From Nitrospirota bacterium (GTDB lineage Bacteria > Nitrospirota > Thermodesulfovibrionia > Thermodesulfovibrionales > UBA6898): 64,000 nucleotides of DNA. A model generated the notes under the pieces. The model was given only the letters and a program-made list of their open reading frames with translations, did not search any database and was not told the DNA's origin. The stretch lies in NCBI GenBank assembly GCA_021811105.1, contig JAJZPM010000011.1, positions 1 to 64,000 of the forward strand, read 5' to 3'. The position numbers were made by a program, and so were the translations under genes. Below are positions 10,112-17,556 of this stretch, piece after piece. Position 1 is the first letter of the stretch. The number at the start of each line of letters is the position of its first letter.

Positions 10112-10963
10112 ATGAAGAGTCGAATTTCCGTTCTGATTTCCGCCCTGAATGAAAAAGAAAACCTTGCCTTTGCCCTTGATAGTTGCAAATTCGCCGATCG
10201 GATGTTTGTTCTAGATTCCGGCTCAACGGACGGGACTCAGGCGATTGCGAAGAAGCTCGGTGCCGAGTTTGTCTATCACCCTTGGGAAGGATATGCAAGG
10301 CAGAAGAACTGGGGTCTTGATAATCTCCCGATTGAAACAGATTGGATATTTATTCTCGATGCCGACGAAGAGATTACGCCGCAGCTTCGCGAGGAATTGC
10401 TGGCGATTTCCACAGGCAAGGTGCAGACCGATAAGGTCGGCTTTTATGTAAACAGACACTTCGTCTGGCGGGGTAAGAAGATTAGTCATTGTGGTTATTA
10501 CCCTTCATGGAATCTTCGCTTTTTCAGACGCGGAAAAGCACGCTATGAAGAGCGAGATGTGCATGAGCATATGATTGTTGACGGCCCTGTAGGATATCTA
10601 AAAGGTGAAATGCGACACGAGGACAGGCGCGGGCGTGATTACCTCTGGCAGAAACATATACGATACGCCGAGCTTGAAGCAAAGGAAATGTTCAAGGCGA
10701 TGAATGGGACTGTGACGGCGGGGCTTAAGCCTTCATTCTTTGGGAACTCGCTTGAGCGTCGCAGGGCGATCAAGGAAAGGGTCTGGCCTTATCTCCCGGC
10801 ACGCTGGCTCTTCAGGTTTGTCTATATGTATTTTATAAAGCTTGGTTTTCTTGACGGGACTGCGGGACTGGACATGTGCATTTTTATGGCACGATATGAA
10901 AAAGAAATTGCGGCGGCCTTTCAGCGACTGAAGGCCGCTACAGCTGCAAACCTCGTTCAATGA
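10112..10963 (+). CDS. Glycosyltransferase family 2 (WaaE/KdtX-like); 3' end fused into a carbamoyltransferase remnant
   Basis: ISVLISALNEKENLAFALDSCKFADRMFVLDSGSTDGTQAIAKKLGAEFVYHPWEGYARQKNWGLD; the stop codon lies inside carbamoyltransferase-derived DNA. Confidence 0.87.
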   Translation: MKSRISVLISALNEKENLAFALDSCKFADRMFVLDSGSTDGTQAIAKKLGAEFVYHPWEGYARQKNWGLDNLPIETDWIFILDADEEITPQLREELLAISTGKVQTDKVGFYVNRHFVWRGKKISHCGYYPSWNLRFFRRGKARYEERDVHEHMIVDGPVGYLKGEMRHEDRRGRDYLWQKHIRYAELEAKEMFKAMNGTVTAGLKPSFFGNSLERRRAIKERVWPYLPARWLFRFVYMYFIKLGFLDGTAGLDMCIFMARYEKEIAAAFQRLKAATAANLVQ

Positions 10964-11067
10964 AAACGAACCGATCGTCTGCAAACCCGAAGAGGCGCTC
11001 GACTGTTTCCTCAGGACGAAGATGGATGTGATTGTGATGAATGACTGGATCGTGAAAAGAAGGTAAT
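10938..11067 (+). pseudogene. Carbamoyltransferase (NodU/CmcH family) C-terminal remnant
   Basis: Frame reads LQTSFNENEPIVCKPEEALDCFLRTKMDVIVMNDWIVKRR*, the conserved C-terminal block of the family; no upstream body of the gene. Confidence 0.8.
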
Positions 11068-11250
11068 AGGATATGGGTAATAGGTGATGGGAAAACAAAA
11101 GACAAGGTCATAGGTAATGGGTGATAGGACAAAGAAAAGGTAATAGGCTACAGGTAATAGGTAATAGGATAAGACAAAAAAAAGACGAGGTGATAGGTGA
11201 TGGGTCATGGTTTTTGCCCATAACCGATAACCTATAACCCATAACCTAGA
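11041..11250. repeat. Phrase-hairpin repeat block (GGTAATAGG words, then CCCATAACC/CCTATAACC words)
   Basis: Many degenerate copies of ggtaatagg/ggtgatggg followed by cccataaccgataacctataacccataacc, approximately the reverse complement. Confidence 0.8.
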
Positions 11251-11298
11251 AATACGTAAGCGGAGGCTGCAAGAACGGTTGTGTGATATAATCCCAAT

Positions 11299-11700
11299 AT
11301 GGAAATGACGAACAGTAAACTTACTGATCCGGGGCGCGTTATCAGGGTCCTCAGGGAGTTTCTGTCAAGAGACGACAACGTTCTTTTTGCTCTCTTGTTC
11401 GGCTCTTATGCTGCGGGAAGGCAGAAAAAGGGGAGCGATATCGACCTTGCGGTCTATTTTGAAAATCCGCCAGCCGGTCTTGACCTCCTTGGCCTGGTCA
11501 ATACGCTGTCCGGAGTGTGTTCTGCAGATATCGACCTGGTGGTCTTGAACGGCGCATCCCCGTTTCTCAGACATCAGGTTATGAAATACGGCGTGCCGCT
11601 TGAGGTCAAAGACAGGGTCCTTTACCGGGAGTTCAGGGAGAAGGTTATCTCAGAGTATGATGATTACAAGTATATTTCGGGAATGGCGGCCTATGATTGA
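11299..11700 (+). CDS. MNT-type minimal nucleotidyltransferase (MntA-like antitoxin)
   Basis: LLFGSYAAGRQKKGSDIDLAVYF (GSX10DXD); C-terminal ISGMAAYD typical of MntA. Confidence 0.83.
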   Translation: MEMTNSKLTDPGRVIRVLREFLSRDDNVLFALLFGSYAAGRQKKGSDIDLAVYFENPPAGLDLLGLVNTLSGVCSADIDLVVLNGASPFLRHQVMKYGVPLEVKDRVLYREFREKVISEYDDYKYISGMAAYD

Positions 11701-11752
11701 CAAGATACTGATCCGCCCCTTCCAGGTAATCTTTAAGGTTTCTGATAAGTCA

Positions 11753-11989
11753 ATGATCATCCTTGGCTTAAACGCCTATCACGGCGACAGGCCCCAGACT
11801 GTCAGGCAGCAGGACAATCCCAGGTACTGGCAGCTGATAGAAGAGTTCAGGAAGATCACCGGTGTGCCGGTTGTTCTTAACACCTCGTTCAATGAAAACG
11901 AGCCGATCGTCTGCAGGCGCGAGGAGAGCTACACAGTCTATCAAGGCAATCCGGCAGTAGCAGTGAAACAAAGAACAATCACCTCATAA
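11753..11989 (+). pseudogene. Internally deleted carbamoyltransferase (N-terminus joined to C-terminal block)
   Basis: MIILGLNAYHGD (family N-terminus) joined directly to RPQTVRQQDNPRYWQLIEEFRKITGVPVVLNTSFNENEPIVCRREE (family C-terminal block). Confidence 0.8.
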
Positions 11990-12060
11990 TGACGCACCCT
12001 ATTGTCAGCCAAGCGGATCAACTCCGCAGTGCCTCTGAGATCGGACATCGGACGGCGGTT

Positions 12061-12669
12061 ATGAAGAAGACGATCACGTTCTGTTGCCTATTTCTCCTTC
12101 TCTCCAGCACCGCACTCTTTGCCGCATATCGTAATGCCGGGCGATTGATGGCGTTGGCCAGTTGCGCGCCTGGAAGGGCCGACGCGGTGGTCGTCCTCGG
12201 CGGCGACCCCGACGGACGGAGCGTCACCGGGGCGGACCTCGTGAGGAGGGGTTATGCGTCTGCAGCACTGATAATCAGCGGCAGGCCTGGAGGGAAGGCC
12301 GAAGCCCTTTTTCTGGCTGCAGGGGCAAAGGCTCATGATATCCATTTCGACGGTCGCCCCCATAATTCCTATGAAGAAGCAGAAGTGGGCCTTGAGGCGA
12401 TGCGAAAATACGGATGGAAAAGGGTCCTGGTGGTGAGCGATCCCCCTCACATGCTCCGCGTGTCCTGGGTTTGGCATCATGTACTGTCAGGCACCGGATT
12501 GGAAGTTATACCCGTTGCTAGGACCGACTGGGAGTGGCATCCGGACCACTGGAGGCAGGACAGGAAGACGAGGGAATATGTGACTTTGGAATACAAGAAA
12601 CTGGGCTATTACCTCCTCGTCTACGGCCTTGGGATACCGGCGGAATGGATTGATCGTTTTCGGTCATGA
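12061..12669 (+). CDS. YdcF/ElyC family (DUF218) protein
   Basis: ADAVVVLGGDPDGRSVTGADLVRRGYASAALIISG...HNSYEEAEVGLEAMRKYGWKRVLVVSDPPHMLR. Confidence 0.82.
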   Translation: MKKTITFCCLFLLLSSTALFAAYRNAGRLMALASCAPGRADAVVVLGGDPDGRSVTGADLVRRGYASAALIISGRPGGKAEALFLAAGAKAHDIHFDGRPHNSYEEAEVGLEAMRKYGWKRVLVVSDPPHMLRVSWVWHHVLSGTGLEVIPVARTDWEWHPDHWRQDRKTREYVTLEYKKLGYYLLVYGLGIPAEWIDRFRS

Positions 12670-12714
12670 AAATCTCAATCGTCGCTGCTTATTGCGTGCG
12701 TGGTAATATATGAC

Positions 12715-13110
12715 ATGAGCGGATTCGATACGACCAAGACAATTGCCTATTGGACTGAGGGCGCAAAATATGATCTGGGTGTGGCAAATGCGATGTTGAA
12801 AGCCAGAAAATATCCTTATGCGCTTTTCATGGGGCATCTTGCGTTGGAGAAAATCCTTAAGGCTTTGGTTGTGAAACGCACCGGGAAGCATGCTCCGTTT
12901 ACTCATTCGCTTCCTTATCTCGCTGAGAAATCGGGCCTTAGGTTCCCGGAGCACATAGAAGTCAGCCTGCGGGAATTTATGGAATTTCATTTGGAAGGGC
13001 GGTATCCGGATGCAAATAGGGCGTTTTATCGGAAATGTACGAAGGAGTTTACGGTCCGGAATCTCAAAGCTATTAAAGAGGTTTTCAGATGGATAAAAGA
13101 GAAGTTATAA
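12715..13110 (+). CDS. HEPN domain protein
   Basis: YWTEGAKYDLGVANAMLKARKYPYALFMGHLALEKILKALVVKRTGKHAPFTHSLPYLAEKSGL; overlaps downstream MNT gene. Confidence 0.85.
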   Translation: MSGFDTTKTIAYWTEGAKYDLGVANAMLKARKYPYALFMGHLALEKILKALVVKRTGKHAPFTHSLPYLAEKSGLRFPEHIEVSLREFMEFHLEGRYPDANRAFYRKCTKEFTVRNLKAIKEVFRWIKEKL

Positions 13111-13412
13111 AGATCATCGTCAAATTTGTTAGAGAATTAAAGCAACAGAATATAACGGTCGATCATGTCTTCTTGTATGGCTCATATGCCCACGGCAGGG
13201 TCCGGCCTGACAGCGATATAGATGTGGCCGTGGTGTCCAGAGATTTTGGCGTGGATCGAGTGGAGGAAGGAATGCGCCTGTTCAGGATTGCAGGGCGCAT
13301 TGACACTCGCCTTGAACCGGTCCCTGTTGCTTTAGAATCATATGAAAATGACACTTGGGTGCCGCTGATTCATGAAATCAGGGAAAAGGGCGTTAAGCTG
13401 AAAGTTGCGTAG
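13089..13412 (+). CDS. MNT-type nucleotidyltransferase, partner of HEPN gene
   Basis: FLYGSYAHGRVRPDSDIDVAVVS; overlaps HEPN ORF by 22 nt. Confidence 0.88.
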   Translation: MDKREVIKIIVKFVRELKQQNITVDHVFLYGSYAHGRVRPDSDIDVAVVSRDFGVDRVEEGMRLFRIAGRIDTRLEPVPVALESYENDTWVPLIHEIREKGVKLKVA

Positions 13413-13496
13413 CAATAGCACCTCATTTCTTGTAACGGCAGTCGAATAGTCGAGAGTCGAAAGACAGTCAAAGACTAAGGCACTTAGCAATCAAAC

Positions 13497-13868
13497 ATGA
13501 AAATACAGAGGTTTGAAGATATTATTGCCTGGCAGAAAGCAAGGGAACTGGTCGCGGAGATCTACAGACTGACGAATGCCTCAGAAAACTTCAAAAAAGA
13601 CTTTGGGCTTAGAGAACAGGTTCGCAGGGCGGCTGTTTCCGCCATGTCAAACATTGCCGAGGGGTTTGGTCGCAATAGTGACAAGGAGATGGCGAATTTT
13701 CTGAATATTGCCAGTGGATCGTTATCAGAAGTTCAAAGCCAGATTTATGTTGCACTCGACCTGCAATACATCGGGACAGATTCTTTTGATACGGTTTATT
13801 CTTTAGCAGGTGAAACAAGCCGGCTTCTTACTGCTTTCATGAAATATCTCCGAAAGCCAACCAAATGA
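13497..13868 (+). CDS. Four helix bundle protein (23S rRNA intervening-sequence protein family)
   Basis: FEDIIAWQKARELVAEIYRLT...LREQVRRAAVSAMSNIAEGFGRNSDKEMANFLNIASGSLSEVQSQIYVALD. Confidence 0.9.
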   Translation: MKIQRFEDIIAWQKARELVAEIYRLTNASENFKKDFGLREQVRRAAVSAMSNIAEGFGRNSDKEMANFLNIASGSLSEVQSQIYVALDLQYIGTDSFDTVYSLAGETSRLLTAFMKYLRKPTK

Positions 13869-13906
13869 CCCCTAACCTCCCAGACTCTCGACATGTTCGG
13901 ACTTAA

Positions 13907-14935
13907 ATGACTGTTTCTATTATCACGGCCGTATTTAACAATGCCCGTCACATCGGAAGCTGCATCGAAAGCATTCACTCCCAGACCTGGCCCGATATCG
14001 AACACATCATCATCGACGGCGGGTCGACGGATGGAACGCTTCAGGTCATTGAAGAAGTCATGAGTCGAGAGTCGCGAGCAATGAGTCAAAAGGACAGTAA
14101 AAGAGTCGAAGAGTCGGGAGTCAAAGGGTCAAAGGCAGCCGGGCGTCAGGAGCCGGATGTCTACTCTCCGCTCTCTGCTCCATGCTCTGTGCTGAGGGTT
14201 ATAAGTGAAAAGGACAACGGCATCTACGACGCGCTCAATAAAGGCATCCGGCTGGCGACCGGAGACGTGATCGGCTTCCTCCACGCCGACGACATCTATG
14301 CAGATGAAACAGTTATAAAAAAAGTCGTGAAGACCATGACCGAAAGCAATTTAGACAGCTGCTACGGGGATCTTGTATACGTAAAAGACAATGGTAATAG
14401 GTCAGGGGGCACAGACAAAGAGGATAAGAGGTTAAGAGGTCAAGAGGATAGGCTCACAAGCCTGCAAGCCGACAAGCTGACAGGCAAAAAGGGTAAAAGG
14501 ACAAGAGGACAAGAATCAAGTGACCGGTCAACTCAAAACCCGGAACTCATAACTCATAACTTCAAAACCGTGCGCTACTGGAAATCAGGGCCTTTTGAAA
14601 AGGGGCTTTTCAAAAAGGGCTGGATGCCTCCCCATCCTACTTTTTTTGTGAGGCGCGAGGTGTATAGAAGGTTAGGAGTCTTCGATACCGGATTCAGGAT
14701 CGCGGCCGACTACGAGCTGATGCTCAGGTTCCTCTGGAAAAATAATATCTCGACCTGCTACATCCCCGATGTGCTCATAAAGATGCGGACAGGGGGCGCA
14801 AGCAACGGAAGCCTCCGCAACATTCTTAAAAAATCGGCCGAGGACTACAGGGCTATGAGGATGCACGGGCTTGGCGGCCTCGCAACGCTCGTGAGAAAGA
14901 ATTTGGCGAAGATACCGCAGTTTCTCACACGGTGA
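13907..14935 (+). CDS. Glycosyltransferase family 2 with two in-frame low-complexity insertions
   Basis: VSIITAVFNNARHIGSCIESIHSQTWPDIEHIIIDGGSTDGTLQVIEE ... DNGIYDALNKGIRLATGDVIGFLHADDIYAD ... VRYWKSGPFEKGLFKKGWMPPHPTFFVRREVY. Confidence 0.87.
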   Translation: MTVSIITAVFNNARHIGSCIESIHSQTWPDIEHIIIDGGSTDGTLQVIEEVMSRESRAMSQKDSKRVEESGVKGSKAAGRQEPDVYSPLSAPCSVLRVISEKDNGIYDALNKGIRLATGDVIGFLHADDIYADETVIKKVVKTMTESNLDSCYGDLVYVKDNGNRSGGTDKEDKRLRGQEDRLTSLQADKLTGKKGKRTRGQESSDRSTQNPELITHNFKTVRYWKSGPFEKGLFKKGWMPPHPTFFVRREVYRRLGVFDTGFRIAADYELMLRFLWKNNISTCYIPDVLIKMRTGGASNGSLRNILKKSAEDYRAMRMHGLGGLATLVRKNLAKIPQFLTR

Positions 14936-15085
14936 AGATAAGAAGATCGGAAGGTGGGAAGTTGGGAAGATAAGGGTAAAGAAGGCAAGAGGATAGGAAC
15001 GTGAGAAGATGAGAAGTTAGGAAGATAACGGGACAAGAAGTTGGAAAGACGAGCAGATAAGAGGATAAGAGGATGAGAAATATGG
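14933..15085. repeat. Phrase repeat block (AAGATAAGAGG / GGGAAG words)
   Basis: gaagataagaagatcggaaggtgggaagttgggaagataaggg... agaggataagaggatgag. Confidence 0.75.
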
Positions 15086-15155
15086 AAGAGAGAGAAAGAG
15101 AACTCTTCGTCATTTCCGTGACCTCGAAGCATACCGACAGGCGTTCCAGCATGCC

Positions 15156-15470
15156 ATGAAGATATATGAGATCAGTAAGTCATTTCCGCAGGAGGAAAGG
15201 TATTCGCTGACCGATCAGATCAGGCGCTCATCCCGTTCCGTATGCTCTAATCTTGCGGAGGCTTGGCGAAAGAGAAAGTATAAGGCTGTCTTCAAAAATA
15301 AGATGACGGATGCAATGCAGGAGGCATCTGAAACTCAAAGCTGGCTCGAATTCTGTCTCGCCTGCAACTATATCGATCAAAATACATTTCAGGCTCTCGA
15401 TGCGGAATATGAAAGGGTCATTGCCATGCTGAATTCCATGGAGAAGAAATCCGATTCGTTTTGTTTTTAA
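15156..15470 (+). CDS. Four helix bundle protein, probable 5' frameshift or truncation
   Basis: MKIYEISKSFPQEERYSLTDQIRRSSRSVCSNLAEAWRKRKYKAVFKNKMTDAMQEASETQSWLEFCL; upstream in-frame sequence LRHFRDLEAYRQAFQHA belongs to the family but has no start codon. Confidence 0.82.
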   Translation: MKIYEISKSFPQEERYSLTDQIRRSSRSVCSNLAEAWRKRKYKAVFKNKMTDAMQEASETQSWLEFCLACNYIDQNTFQALDAEYERVIAMLNSMEKKSDSFCF

Positions 15471-15735
15471 TAGTTTCTCAACGTCCGAGCTTCTTATCCT
15501 CAAAGACCGGAAGATAGGAAGATGTGCGCAAAGCAAGAAGATAAGAACATGAGAAGATGAGACGATATTGCCGTGATCTCAACTTCTGAGCTTTTTGTCA
15601 TCTCAATTTCTATCTTTAAACTGTTTCTGGCAGTTTCTCAACGTCCAAGCTTCTTATCTTCACAATTTCTATCTTTAAGCTGTTATTGATATGTTCTTAA
15701 CTTCTGAGCATCTTATCCTCATAACTTCTTGCTTT
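15471..15735. repeat. Phrase-hairpin block (GAAGATAAGAAC words; CTTCTTATCTTCA / TTTCTATCTTTAA words)
   Basis: Direct duplicate gtttctcaacgtcc[g/a]agcttcttatc[c/t]tca at ~15473 and ~15634; purine arm between. Confidence 0.7.
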
Positions 15736-15737
15736 TC

Positions 15738-16853
15738 ATGAACCCAGAAGAAGAAATTATCCTGATCCTTTCAAGGCCCACGCCTTCGGATGCCGGGCAA
15801 AAGCGCGTCCGTGGACTGACAGCGAAGGGTACCGTCGACTACGACCGGCTGCTCCGTCGTGCCGGCGACAACGGCGTCTCGCCTTTCATCTTCAGGAATC
15901 TGACCGGTGACGAAGGCATTCCCGGACCGGTTGTTGAGCGGCTTCGTACAATATATTACCAGACTCTCAGACGGAACCTCGGCCACCTGAACGAGACGCT
16001 CAGGCTCGCAGGCCTTCTGGGCGACGCCGGGATCGGGGCTGTACCGCTGAAGGGCCCTCTCGCAGCAGAGCAATTTTTCGGAGATGCGGGGCGATATCCG
16101 ACTTCCGACATCGATATACTCGTAAGACCAGTGGACCTCGGCAGGGCACGGCAGGTCTTGGAGGCTGCAGGATACCGCAATGCCGAGAGAATCGCCTGGG
16201 AGGACCTGAAGACCGGCACCTACCATGCGGTCATGACGAACGGCAATTACCATATCGAGCTGCACTGGAACCTTGCGATGCGGTACTTCAGCGTCGAACC
16301 TGAATTCTGGTGGCAGAAGACGTCGCGCACGGTCCATGAAGGCCGGAAGATCATCGTTCTAGCTCCGGAGCGATATCTCCTTTATCTGATCTTCAGGGCC
16401 TTTGCAAAGGGCTTCTTTCCCCTTAAGTATCTGGTGCTCGCGGCAGGCCTGATCGAGGCTGCCAGGAAAGATTTTGACTGGGATGCTTTTTCCGCCCTGG
16501 CCGAAGAATGCGGGATGGGCCGTCTGGCGGCCTTCACCCTCTCATTTCTCCGGAACGAGCTGGGAGTCGATTGCCCCGCGCAGGTCACCGGGAGTTCCGC
16601 CGGCTACCGGCTCTTCAGGAAGCTTGTCGTCTCCGGATTATTTACCCCGGGCAGGAGGGTCCACATCAGGATGCTCTTGTACACCCTGTTTCTTCTGCCG
16701 CCGAAGAAGAGCCTTCCGGTGCTCCTCAGGAGACTCTTCCCGGGCTTCGGCGAGATCCGGCTCCGGTACGGCCTCCCGGCGAAATCAAAGGCACTCTATC
16801 TCTATTATCTTTTGAATCCTGTTTTTTTGATTACAAAAAAAGGTAATAGGTAA
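15738..16853 (+). CDS. Putative nucleotidyltransferase (NTP_transf_5 / PF14907-like)
   Basis: GIGAVPLKGPLAAEQFFGDAGRYPTSDIDILVRPVDLGRARQVLEAAGY...YHIELHWNL. Confidence 0.8.
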   Translation: MNPEEEIILILSRPTPSDAGQKRVRGLTAKGTVDYDRLLRRAGDNGVSPFIFRNLTGDEGIPGPVVERLRTIYYQTLRRNLGHLNETLRLAGLLGDAGIGAVPLKGPLAAEQFFGDAGRYPTSDIDILVRPVDLGRARQVLEAAGYRNAERIAWEDLKTGTYHAVMTNGNYHIELHWNLAMRYFSVEPEFWWQKTSRTVHEGRKIIVLAPERYLLYLIFRAFAKGFFPLKYLVLAAGLIEAARKDFDWDAFSALAEECGMGRLAAFTLSFLRNELGVDCPAQVTGSSAGYRLFRKLVVSGLFTPGRRVHIRMLLYTLFLLPPKKSLPVLLRRLFPGFGEIRLRYGLPAKSKALYLYYLLNPVFLITKKGNR

Positions 16854-16937
16854 TAGGTTAGGGGTAATGGGATATAGGTCTCTCCCATATAGGCAGTCAT
16901 CGCCTTTGCTAAATTACTTTTATTGGGTTATTGTTTA

Positions 16938-17176
16938 CCTTCCAGTTGCATAAAGATTGTAAATTAACAGCCACAAAAGCTTGATTGACGGGCTCTTGAG
17001 CCTGATGACACTCCTTATGCTGGAGTTCACCGAATGTTACCTCCAGGTCAAAGTTCTTTTTCCGTCATGCCCGAGGTTCTCAGTCGGGCATCCATGTTTT
17101 CTTAAGAATGGATTCCCGCCTAAAGACTGCGGGAATGATAACGGCCTAAATACACACACTTTATGCAACGTTAGGG
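16938..17176 (+). mobile_element. MITE-like element copy A (239 bp), TSD TTTA
   Basis: TIRs CCTTCCAGTTGCATAAAG / CTTTATGCAACGTTAGGG; flanked by TTTA on both sides. Confidence 0.8.
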
Positions 17177-17214
17177 TTTAGTCAGTTCATGGAACGCATC
17201 TTAAGGAGGAATGT

Positions 17215-17460
17215 ATGACGGACCGCGTATCTGTCGACAAGAACATTTTGCACGGCAAACCCTGTATAAAGGGCACGCGGATACCGGTGTTCCTTATCCT
17301 GGACCTCCTTGCCGGCGGGTCTACCAATGCCGATATCCTGGCTGATTATCCCGATCTTTCGGTAGAGGATATCCGTGCCTGCGTTGAATATGCCGCTATG
17401 CTGGCAAGAGAAGAGGCTGGTGAAGAAAAGGATAAGCACGGGTCATTTGTTGGTGTATAA
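17215..17460 (+). CDS. DUF433 domain protein (VapB45-like antitoxin family)
   Basis: VSVDKNILHGKPCIKGTRIPVFLILDLLAGGSTNADILADYPDLSVEDIRACVEYAA; SD aaggagg. Confidence 0.88.
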   Translation: MTDRVSVDKNILHGKPCIKGTRIPVFLILDLLAGGSTNADILADYPDLSVEDIRACVEYAAMLAREEAGEEKDKHGSFVGV

Positions 17461-17467
17461 CGCAATG

Positions 17468-17551
17468 GATAAATAATTAGGTAAGAGGTGGCGGATAACA
17501 GGAGTATAATGTGCCCATAACCGCTAACCTATAGCCTGTAACCTATAACCG
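17468..17551. repeat. Phrase hairpin between DUF433 gene and wecA-like gene
   Basis: ggtaagaggtggcggataacagg ... cccataaccgctaacctatagcctgtaacctataacc. Confidence 0.7.
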
Positions 17552-17556
17552 GATTT

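Noticed and set aside
11011-11208. 65-aa minus ORF MTHHLSPRLFFVLSYYLLPVAYYLFF and neighbours
   Set aside because: Translation of the phrase-repeat array, not a protein gene
16981-17181. Recurring ORF MIDGLLSLMTLLMLEFTECYLQV... (also 24910-25101, 42770-43030, 45245-45493)
   Set aside because: Repeats identically because it lies in the MITE; no independent RBS, reading frame broken by indels between copies
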